From: Aldrovandia affinis
Taxonomy: Eukaryota; Chordata; Actinopteri; Notacanthiformes; Halosauridae
Assembly (NCBI GenBank): GCA_029706075.1
Contig: JAINUG010000196.1
Coordinates: forward strand, 1,521,001 to 1,585,000
Length of the DNA stretch: 64,000 nucleotides
Direction of reading: 5' to 3'
This document shows, one piece after another, positions 27,701 to 39,700 of the stretch; the first letter of the stretch is position 1; every line of letters begins with the position of its first letter. Position numbers and translations under genes: made by a program. A model generated the notes under the pieces. It worked only from the letters and a program-made list of their open reading frames with translations. It was not told where the DNA came from and did no database searches.

Positions 27701-30700
27701 ACTGTGGCAGTGCAACTACCACCTTTTTGCAGGGTTTGCTTTTATTCGGGGCTGGGCACGAAACGGCCGGTCAGTACAGATGGCCGAGCAGGGTCTTGTG
27801 CAAGCTGTCTCCTTACTGTAAACGTACGCGTGCGACAGCTGACATTCCACCCCCTGGGAAACGTTTTAGCCGGCTGCTGTCCGCTTGAACTGTTTACACG
27901 TCCGGGCCCTTCGTTTATTATTTCTGATTCCGGAATACCTCATCTGAGAGCTGGAAATGGAAAGCTCCTAAGTGAGAGAAGTAATTGGGGCAGACATCGT
28001 GCTGCTTTTGAGAGAGGTGCCTCCTTTGGAGCACATTTGACTGCGTCCAAGAATTGGGAAACCATGTTCCCCTGCACTCTTTTATAACCGCGGGCTGAGC
28101 CTTCTGTGCTGTTCAGAGCTATTAGCTGACGCACAAAAGAAACATGTGGCAGCTCCCATGAAACCCTATATATGGTAATAAACTCTGCGCCATTTCAGCA
28201 TCTCTGCTCAGCTCACTGTAGGTGTCAGGAAGTCCGGCCACTATCTGCAATGTGTTGGCAGAGAGGCACCGGAACAAATGGCCTACTTTAAATAAGGGAC
28301 AAAATGTTTCCACTTCGGTTATCTACCCACACCCACCCTGTTTTAGTATGATGTCCCTGCGGTCATCGATTCCTCCCATGCTGAGTGGGTTTACCAGTCA
28401 CCTGACTCTGTGAAGAGGTGTTCTGTAAGCTGCACAGTTGCTGGGTGAGTTTTAAGCAGGCAGTGCACCTTTCCTTATCAGCAAGGCAATGCCCACCCAA
28501 AGTCTGTACAAGGGGATTATTGCACACCGCACCATGTGCACATCCACCAGACATCCACACTTCCAGACCTAAAGGTCAATCACTGTAGTTCCATTATTGT
28601 TCCCTCCATTGTTCCCTTGCTGTTTTCTTCATGCTGTAGTTCATTCCAATGCTAGCTCCCTTCATACTGCAGTTTCCTACAATTTTCCCTTCATTGTTCC
28701 TTTCAGCCATTTCCACATTCTACCAGTAACACCATCAGAGAGACTGACCAGTTCCATCTTCAACCTCCATCTCAGATCATCCCAGTTTCACTATTCAAAA
28801 CATGTATAACACTTGATGTTGGAGATGCATTGCATAATGTAAATGGCAAATATTTAGTCACCTCTATGGCTTCTGGGTTACAAAAGAACCTCCATACCTT
28901 TCAGCCACCAGGCATTTTTGTTAGCTACTGGTTGCATGTAAGGGCAAACACAGGTCTAGATGGGCATTCCATACAAAGGCTTGCGTACACAAAGCACTCT
29001 TTCACCTCTTCCTTGTATGGTTAGCGTCACATATTGCCAACATCCCAGTGACTCCAGACATAAGTTATTTTTTAACACAAGTCTCCGGTGTTTACAGCCC
29101 TGTGATGAGTTGCTGCTGAGCTTGTTTGTCAGAAAACTCATTCATAGCAACAATCATATTTTAGGCTGGAAATAATATCTTGCCTGTCTGCCTTTTTTTC
29201 TACATTTGTTTTTGATAGCGATGTTCCAAAGACAAATATTAAGTGCAGGCCAAACTAGATAAACACTTTAACAAGAAAAGCATTTGCAATGGAGCCTTGG
29301 GGGGGGTTTCCATGTCGACCACTGTTTGTGCACATCCAATGAGCCATTGCTGTGAATTGCTGTGAATTCTGCTGTGAGGTTTGAGGAGCTCAGCTCCGAT
29401 AAGATGGACAGGGTCGCTGACTCTAGGCTTCTGTGTAAATATGCCATGCATTGTTAGAGCATTACAAACACACCCTTGCTAAGCTGCATCAGCTGCTGAG
29501 TGTGCTGAAGTTTAAAGCATTTAAAGCGAAGTTTAGAGTTCATTTCACCTCATTACCACTAAGGCTGGAGTCGCACTGAAACTACACACCTTCGTATGAA
29601 TGCTGTAAAGGATACTCAGTAATGCAAAAGACTCATTTCTAATGGATATGGGACCAATGTTTCAGTGTGATGGCACCTGATAGCCTGGCCTTTGGTACTA
29701 AACAGGCAATGACCGACACATTCACACTGGGGTGAAATATGGCCAGGAATACTTATGGCCAGGAATAACCCAAATTTAATAAAAACATCAAATATGATTT
29801 ATATGGCGCTCCTAACAAAAACATTGTGACAGAGCACCTCACTATAGTCCATTATAGAGGAACGATGGATGTAATAGATAGGGATTAAGGGGATAAAACA
29901 ATAAAAGTAATTAATGCTATTGTAATCAGGAGGACAAACCATCTAGTGTTCAGTATTCACCCAGATAAATTCAAAACAATATGTTGAGGCTGTGCTATTC
30001 TTGTCATTTAATGTCCTGATAAAACAACCTAAGAGTTAGTCTGTATATAGCAAGGTATCACTTAGATAAGATTTTGGGCTGCCCAGTTCCCAAACCTCAG
30101 ACCTCATCCCGTGTCTGCTCAGTAGGATTCATCAGGATATTGTGGTAATTAGACTGCGCGGCTGTGCGGGCCACATGTGAATGGGTTGGCGGGATCTGAT
30201 AACTGCATGACCTCGGGCATGGAGCCAAGGGGCTGGGGGCCGCTTCCTCTGGGGCCATGCCTGCTCACCTCGCCCCCGTCCCAAACAAGCCTGCCATTCA
30301 GGCTCCGCTCCGCTCCCAGGGAATCGCAACCATCGGTTTCGGTGAAGCAGAGCAACATTTCCCCCACACTCAGAACCCCACAGACTGAGCATTCTGGTCC
30401 TCCGGAACCCACCACCCCATAAGTCAATCAAACACCTTCAAGTAATGCCTGTGAAAAATATTAATACGTGGCAAACTGTAAGGCGCATATTCAATTGGCA
30501 TTTGTCCTTAACTATGACTGTGACTAAAACATTTTTTTATTCAAAGTAGTAAATATTTTGGTGAACACAAGTTCAGTAATTACTAGGGGTGTAACGGTAC
30601 ACATATTCGTACCGAACTGTTCAGTGCAGGACTTTCGATTTGGTACGCGCTGTGAACGAGTCCCCAGCGAAGACATAATTTGCACAAAGGGCCGGATGTT

Positions 30701-33700
30701 GTTCGTTCAGCCCACGTAAGTCTATGGCACACCACTGAACCAGAGAGATTAATTGAGCACAGCCCAGCCTAGCCTCGTAGTCAGTATGGCGAAGAGTATG
30801 AGAAGCCAGAGCTTGAATACCCTCCCATATAATTTAAGTCTCCTGTTTGGGAACATTACAGTTTCCCAGTGAACTACAGTAGCAATGGATAATGACAGGT
30901 GGATTGGACAAAAGCAGCGTGCATTGTTCAACTGAGATGGGTATGTCATTGGCAGTACGTCGAACTTGATTACTCATTTGAGGCGGCATCACCCGAATGT
31001 GAATATCACTGGTACAAGGAAAAAACAGAGTGGAGTGGAGTGCAAACCCAGCTCCCCATGGCATTTAAGCAGCCTCTCGCTGATAGTTCAGACCGAGCCA
31101 AAGCAATAACAAACGCCGTAGGAGTTTTTATAGCAGTGGATCTGCGACCATACGTTGTCGAGAACACGGGTTTTAAACATATGTTGAAAGTGATTGAGCC
31201 CCGCTATGAAGTTCCATTTCGTCCACATTTCAGTACTTTGTTCAGTAAATGAATGGCCAATTAGCCACTGTTTACAAATTTCATAACAAATGAAAAGCTA
31301 TTTTATGTTTTGCATTTCTTTTTTCCCCACTGTAACAAAAACGTACCAAACCGTGACTTCAAAACCGAGGTACGTACCGAACCGTGATTTTTGTGTACCG
31401 TTACACCCCGAGTAATTACCAAAATACATTTTACAAACTGTGTTTTGTAAAAAAAAATCAAATGCTTAATACTTAGCACTTATTTGTCAATCAAATTTAA
31501 GGACAAATTTGGATTAAAATCAGGCATAAGACATACAATTTCAGCACATTTGTACATTTTAATTGCTATACATTTTAATTCATATATTTTGGAATAAACT
31601 TGACAAAAATGATAGAATATGCTCCTTTTATTTTATTTGAACCTGTTTCTAGTAAAAACCTGTATTGACAGAATCTGCTATGCATTGAGGGTGTTATTTC
31701 CACACCTGATATACTTACAATGTGCTACGCTTCCAGACTGGCAGGGTGACAGTGTGGATCATGACCCCAGTTGGACAGAACGCTGGCCCTAGGGGGAGCT
31801 GAGGTCTGCCTAGGTAAAGGCTGACAGCCAGGCAGCTATGTGCATCCCACCACCTCCGTACAATTTGTTTGTATAGCTGCCACACTGGGGGGAGGAAGGC
31901 AAACAGCAGCTACTGTGGTACAAAGGGGGTTCTGCATGTAAATACCCCCCTGTGCTCAGCACTGTGCTGCTCATAATGTCTTATTATAATTAGTTTTGCA
32001 GACACCCTTACCCAGAGCAACTTGCCAATAAACATAGCTTGCTTATTCATTTATTAATTGTATATATTATCCATTTACACAGCTGGATATATCTAATGAA
32101 GCAACTCTGGTTAAGGATCTTGCTTTAGGGTACTACAGTAGTGGCCCACAGGGAAGGTAAACCTGCAACCTCCTCAACCACTAAGCCACACTGTAGACTC
32201 TTTATCATAAACAACTTAATCCCAGGTGCCATTAGAGGACTTACAGTTTAATATCAGACTTTGTGAAACCATGTCCACAGCTGGATTTCCAGTTTTATAA
32301 CTATTACATTACATAACATTAATTTTGCAGAAACTCTAACTCTAAGCCACTACCAACTACGACCTCTGGTGCACCCAAGAAGCTTGACCATCTCCACTCA
32401 ATCAAATCAAGATTGGCTGAAAATCAAGACGTTCCAGTTCTCCCCCAAACACACTTGAAGAATCACTTGCAGGGAACCAAAGCCAGTCTGACAGTCACAT
32501 CAGAGCCAAAAGTAAGATCTTGATTGAGCAGGTCTCCTCCCCAGGGTAACCCCCAAGAACAAAAAAAAGGTCAGAATATTCGTGCATGTTTTCAGACAAT
32601 GGGAGGCTATGAAGGGAGGGGTGGGGTCAAGGCTCGATTTTCGGGTGGGGATACCCGAGGAGAGAGCATTCCGAGAGACCAAGCTGGAGGCCGTTTGGGC
32701 AGACACTTTGTTCTCCGATGACATGCTGTCATATTTCTGCCAGCGGTTGTGAAACGGACGCCCATCGCCTGACGTATTCTGCTCATCGAATTTCACACAC
32801 CCTGCGCACATATCCTTGGTGCCCGGGGGCACGACAATGCACCGTATGCGTACCTGTCAGAAACAACAACACCTTCGACGCAGCCTTGTTTATAGTCAAG
32901 ATGGGGGTGTATATGCAAGGGCTTTCGCAGTGTATCACACATCACACGTCACATTGACGTGTGATAAAATGCAAATGTGAAATTTTTCTCTCCTAAACAC
33001 AGTTTGGCGAGTTGATGTTGGCTGAACTCACCAAGCTGTTTTTGTGAAGAAAAAATTGCACTTGCATTAAAACGTCCAAGTTATTAGCCAGAGTCTAATA
33101 AAAAGCTAGCTGCACATCAGCTCCTGTGATACTGCCCCTACTGTCCGTGTCAAAGCCAGAGAAAAACTTAAGACCGCTGCTGTTTTTGGAAGTTCACGTC
33201 TCTCGCATATTTTCTCCTTTCCAGCAGAAAAACTGTAAATGACCCCCTCCTGTAAAATGTCTGCATTGACGTGCGGGAGGAATCTGAGAGCCAGACCCGC
33301 AGCAAAAGGGGTTCGGGCGGACACCGCGTCAGCCCCACAATCACGCCTTTCAGTGAAGCTGCGGCCGCTCCCCAGGTGACCATTTCCTCTGAGCAGCGAA
33401 TCATTGTGGGACGTGCTAAAGGCCTCATAAAAAATAAATGAATGGAAATAATTTTTCGGAACAAAGGGGCACGGGAAAGACCACTGTCGCCACGTAAAAG
33501 GCACTCAGGGTTTGGCCTACGAGGAAATGAACACCAGGGACAGCGTTTTGACTGGATATCTGAAGCATGTATACACATTTGTTAAGCGCCATTGGCTTTG
33601 TGGTGTGTGATGTGTGGTACAGTGCATCCGACTAAACGCAATCTCCAGGGGTCCATTTTCAAGTACTTAACCCATATCCACCGAACTACAGGATTTTCTG

Positions 33701-36700
33701 TAGACCGCGCAAACCCTTCATTCACCCATCTACGGGATATTCTTTAGACCGCGCAAACGCTACATTCGCTGTCCTACGGAAAATCCTGTAGCAGAAATTC
33801 AATGAAATTGAAATACATGCATGAGGTGCAATGTCCAAATGTTATATAATTATATAACAGACACATGGGGGGTGTAGACTGCGCTGACAAAACAATTGCC
33901 TGTTACAAGAGACAAACGAAGTCACTAAAGTTGTACTATGAAATGCTTGAATTGCTATTCTAAATGCTTGCTATCTTAAATGCTTACTGTTTACAGTAAA
34001 GCTCCTAATACAAAGATGAAATTGTGTGACTTCAGAGAGTCTCTATCAATGAACTTGATAGGTATGCGCTACAGGAGATCAGTAGAAACTCAACAGGATC
34101 CCAACAGACACAACAAACAAACATTACAGAGAATGATACGAACTCAATTAATTGAAATATAACTCTTCACATCAAATTTCTAAATGGTTACATGTAAATG
34201 TAGATGTGACAAATAAATGTAAGATTGTAAGAATTGATCTGTACATAATTTACACACATATTTTGTATATAACACTAATTTGTTAAAACGTTTAATTGAT
34301 ATGACATACCATATATCTCCACAAATTATGTATTATTATAAATTGTGTACATATTTTCATAATTTGTATATGATGTTTTTCAATTGCAACTTTTTTGTGA
34401 TTGGGCAATGATACATAATTTGCCTATTGTTTCTCTTTCTATTTCCAAGAGGGAAGTGTTAGACTGAAGGTAGGCTGAGTATGAATGGGTGTGTTATGTG
34501 GCTAGGCACACACCGTGTTTATACAGAATAATGCATTAGGTGGATATGGGTTAATGGAGTACTTTTTCTCCCAGAAAACAACCAGAAACCATCAGCCAGC
34601 AAACCTAAACTTAATTTCAAGATCCCGTCAGATGTACATTGTGATTGATGTGTTGCTAAGTAAGCTCCTGAAAAAATATAGTCTTACAGAGTACATTTAT
34701 ACACAACTGTTGTACCAGACTCTTTGCTTTTTGCATGTGCCAGCAGTTTGGCTTCACTCCTGTTGTATCACTTGGCTGTTTCTATCCTACCAGTTTGGAA
34801 ACCTATTAGCAGCCTCCTAGACCAACGCACAGACGTGCCAAAGAAATCATGCCCAATACAAGATTCTGTCATGGACACGCGATGCAATAATCACAGCTAT
34901 CTTACATGTCACATTTGTGAGTTTTTTCCAGTTTACTGCAAAAGCTACTTTCTTGTCTAGTAATTACAGTCTGAGAAAACAGAACAGTTTCCAATAACAT
35001 CCCACAAATACAAGCAGTGGCAACAGTGAAATTTAGACAGCAGCCATTTGCCATTTGCTAGATCTACAGGAATGACTGGTCAGCCTTAGAATCTTGCAGT
35101 CATGGTAAATGAAGTCAGGGACAGAAAACTCATTAAATTCCAGTTTAAAAAGGGGAGAGCAGAGCAGCCAAGAAATGGAGAAAATTAATCTGTTTCAGTG
35201 TGGAATGCAGAGCAATTCTTCTTCTGTAACTAGATCCTGTGGCCTTGTCTTCTTCACTCCACCCGCCCCGCCACCCCCCAATCTGCTCAGGTTCAGATGC
35301 GGACGATCGATCCGCTGATGTTACCGATGCTCTGCGATCATAAATGTTTACTACATTTCCAAACATATATTGGCCTCGGGGGCTCCTTCTACACTCGATC
35401 CTGTCCAAACAAAGAGAAGTGAGACTGGAGCCCTCACAGAGTATGGGGGGCGAGGTGGAAGCATGAGAGAGACGTGGGAGGCAGCGTTTGGGATTGAGTT
35501 GTTGGGGGGGAGACAGAGTGGAGAGGGGGGGGCATTGCCGTATAAGATTTCTGTAAGCTGAGATCTCCCTCTGCTTTCTGTGATAAGCTGGGTGCCAGGT
35601 GTGCGCAGCTGTTTGCTGAGGAGTACTGGAGGAGGAGAGAAAAGGTTTAGGATAAAAAGGGGGTTGGGGATGTGGGGTAGTGAGGAAAAGAGGGGGAGGG
35701 GGTTAGATAGATTTTTAAAGAAGGCAGCACCTGAAGTGCTTTCCACCCCTCTCACCTTCACCGGGACTTCTGCCAGCCCCTGCCAGCTGGAGACCCCGCC
35801 CACTAAAAGCACCATGTGTCCCACAGATGGGGTGGCTCGAACTTGATTGGACGGTTAAACAGTCTGGCACCAGCGATGCAGCGTTGCATTGAAAATCTGT
35901 TACAAATTTGGTTGTGGTATGGATGGGGTGTTATAATCAAGCAGCCACAAGAGCAATATGATGTAACTCAAAGATTTTTAAAAAGCTCACAAGCACCATT
36001 TTGCATTTTGAAGCTAATACCAGTTGAAAAATAATGGCTTTTCTACCTCTCACCACTCCTCAATACCAAAGAGAGTTCTTCAAACCTGATGTTCTATCCT
36101 TTCTCAGTCCATGCTTTCTACAGTTTATAGTGTGTACCGTGTGCATTAGGGTTGTGAGTCCTTGTATATCATAACCGAGGAGCCATGTGCCCTGAACTTT
36201 AGTACACAAACAAGCCTCTCTCCTGGAATCCCATGAGACACTCCTGTAAAGAGAGAGGAAATGTGAAGGTTACTGTGGGAACTCTTTCCAACACAGCACA
36301 GTATTGCTCTTCCAGCTGAGTGCAAATCCATGCAAATACCCAATGGCACCTTTCTGACATGAATAACAATCCAATCTCCTCCGTTGTACTTGAGTGACTA
36401 TCGTTCGTTCTCACACACAATTAATTCCGGTTTGACTTTGACGCACGCTTGTGTGCTTCACCCAGTGCCCTCCGTAACACCTCTGGGCTGCACCTAAAGC
36501 GCAACTTCATCTGCGAGAGGAACCACAGGAGACATCAATGCCACAGAAGGATGATTTTTCAGACCGTTTTTAGTTTTTCCCGAAAGCGGCGGCTTTTTCC
36601 CTTCTACAGGGAAGAGCGCAGTCACATCTCTTAACAGCGACTCTTAATTTAAATCCCCATTGTGAGATCTGAATCCCCTGGTCTTAGGCCCGCCTGCCAG

Positions 36701-39700
36701 ACACGCAGATTCCGCTGGTCACGCCCTCCCCCAGTGCTGGGAGTTTATCTAATGCCAATCACAGCAAGCAGGCTCTGTCTGAGGAAAGCAATAGCTCTGC
36801 TTTTCACTCAGCAAACATAAAACAGAACGTGGCATAACGCATTTCCTAAACACAGTTGTTGTTTTTTAATTTACTTAATTAACCGCCACAAAGAGAGATT
36901 GAGAGAGCTCTTTTGTGTGTGTGGAAGAGAGATCAAGAGAATGAGAATGAGAGAAATAGAGAAAGAGAGAGAGAAAGAAGGAGAGGAAGAGAGAGATCGC
37001 CTAATGGGATCCGAGGGCAGTCAGATGAGGTACTCAGCTCTATCTCAACAGCTCTCTGAGGTCAAAGGAAGGCCAAAGTGGAGAAAAAAAGGTGCGTTCT
37101 CAAATGTATCCGCATTAGTGTGGACATGGCCTAAGTCAGACGGGCGGGCGGCAGACATTCCTGGGAGCGGCGCGCTCTAATCAGGCACCCCTTTGATTGA
37201 CGCTGAGCCCTTATCGCTTATCAGACCTGCTCATTGTGTTCGCTCAGGCTTTTACCAGGGCCCCGCTTCAATAACAAGTTGCCACTACCCTGGTTCAGTG
37301 GCCGCTGTCTCAGCTCATCAGTGCTCAAAGACCTGAGCACAGCGAGCTCCGAGCCCCAGCGCCGTGATCACTCAGGGCTCTAAATGAGAAACGTCATGAC
37401 CCATCTAGATCCACTGGATTTTTCTGCAGGGAAGCAGGCCGGCAGTGGTAGATTGAGCAGAATCAATGGCCCCCCAATTTAATCTCCACCAATAAAATCT
37501 GGACCAGTAGACACTTCCTGCTATTTTTTTCCTGCCTTGGTACCTGGCTAGTTTTGGGTTTGCTGCAAAGGAGGCTAGGGTCTGTACTATGGCCTCTTTT
37601 TCCTTTTTTTTCCTTCACAAAACAGTTAGCGATAGTCCAAGTTATTGACAAAGTGCATTGAAAAAAAGTGAATCTTTGTGCATTTATTTGTCAATCAAAT
37701 TTCAGGACAAATATTGAATGAATCGAGGCTGACGTTTAATATTTAAGACTGCGTGGACATGCATGAAAAATAATAATAACAATAATAATAAGCAACACAC
37801 CTCAGCTATTCCTATTCCACCTCATTAAACAACCCTCGGAACTGCATGCAATGTTGTAAGTTAAACATCAAACCCTCAGTTCCGCCGCAGTAATCCCCGC
37901 ACAATTAAAGCCCAGCTTTTCCCTTTAAACCAAGTGTGTCTCTGTGCTGGCGGAGAGGAAGATGGCACTGGGTGCAGGATTCACGCCCCTGTTATTCCCC
38001 AGCACCCTCACTGCTAATTAACTTGTGCCCGGCGTGCTAAAAGCCTTTGATCAGGCATACAGTAGAGGCAGAGAGAAGAGAGGGGGAGGCAGGGTGCTGT
38101 TACAGATGGGGAAAACACAGCTTTAGACTCCTCTTTGCTCTGCCAGCCCAAAGAGACCCCTGAACCCCACCCGTAGACTCTGGCTTTGAGTCCATGCATA
38201 CCATCGACTATTTAAAGGTGTTCCTCACCTTTAAAAATAATGGCAGTATTCTTTTCTTTTTTTATCTTCTTCCTAGTCTTAGTCAAACTGACTCCTGGAT
38301 TAGAACAAATCGCAAAAAGGTGTCTGAACAGAAAGCGCAATTCAAAAAGCAACAAAAAAAAACAGATCACACCATACCCAATCCTTTTTTTTCTTTGCAA
38401 ACACAATTTGCCATCAGCTAAACTCACCAGGGTGGAACTCGAACTTGATACTCGAAAGGGTGGCTGATTTTACCGGGCAGATTTTTTTTTCTTTTATTGA
38501 ATAGCACTTTCTCTTAAGATGATTTAGTGGGTTCTGACAGAATATTCCTTTATCTGAAGGTGATTTAGTGGGTTCTGACAGAATATTCCTTTATCTGAAG
38601 ATGATTTAGTGGGTTCTGACAGAATATTCCTTTATCTGAAGATGATTTGGTGTTTTTTGATTGAATCCTGGAGTCAGTAGTATATCTTCAGCTTTTCTCT
38701 GTCAGCAGGAGGCAGAGCTGTGCGGATTTGCCGATCTTAAAATAACCAGGACAGGCACATTTCTGCTCTCTCAATCAGCCGACCAATCAGATTTCATTTG
38801 GCAGTGTGCTCTCAACAAAGGAACTGCCACAGAGCAACCTTGGAGAGTTCTTCTATATATCTCATATAAATAATATGATTTATAGCAATTATAGGAACAT
38901 CTAGATGTGTTAGCCACAGAAATTGAATCCCCTCAAGCAATTGTGATAGAATCAGTGAGATGCGATTGATCTGTGCTTGATGTGAAACGGAAGTCCTAAT
39001 GAAAGACTTTACACTTAAATATAGTAAGATATTAAATATATTTTAAATTCACAACCCTATCATATAAATAATTTGCCCTTGAGAGGAAAAAACCCCAACA
39101 AAAAGCTAAAATGCTTATAGGAGCAAAAAGGCGGACAACACCCTTCTTAGTCCCCCCCCTTAGTTATCCTACCCAAGACCTTGATTAATTTTTCTGTCCC
39201 TTGATCAAATTCACACGACCTGAAGAAGACTGAGTTACTGAAAGGGTAAGGGAGAATACACTCCCTTATGATGTTTCAGTGATGATTCATATCTTGATTT
39301 TGGAGTGGGGGCTTTCAGTGTGTTTCACTTCTTGTAAATCAGTTTCTTACTCATTTATTTCTTCGCTTATTTTCATCTCAGCCACGCTAAGCAAAAAACA
39401 ACACCCATCCAAGGGAGATTCCAAGCGCTGCTTATGTTTGTGCCTGCCAGGGACGGCCGTTTCTCGGTCCATAATGCAGTAATGCAGCGTGGACCAGACA
39501 CACAGCTGAGCTCGGAACAGCTGCCCTTCGCTATACTGTGACAAGTAAAATCCCCCTCCGCTTCCATGGTTGTCTGCCGCTACACTGTCTCAAGATATCC
39601 AGACACAGAAGGTTTAAAAATAAAAAAAGGAATGATTTAGAAGGGACAAAAATCCCCAAGATTTGAAGAAGCATGAAATTACCAGCAGAACTTATGCGCA

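Larger units (their letters stand above)
30488..31520. mobile_element. MITE-like element split by a hAT insertion
   Basis: The left end near 30,500 (GGCATTTGTCCTTAACTATG) and the right end near 31,490 (TTTAAGGACAAATTTGGATT) are inverted relatives. Sequence just outside the hAT is also partly palindromic: AGTAAATATTTTGGT on the left against ACCAAAATACATTTTAC on the right. Removing the 828-base hAT and one target copy leaves an element of about 200 bases. Confidence 0.45.

Noticed and set aside
38519..38652. CRISPR-like direct repeats
   Set aside because: The 41-base units are contiguous, with no unique spacers and no cas genes, and the DNA is vertebrate. It is a plain tandem repeat.
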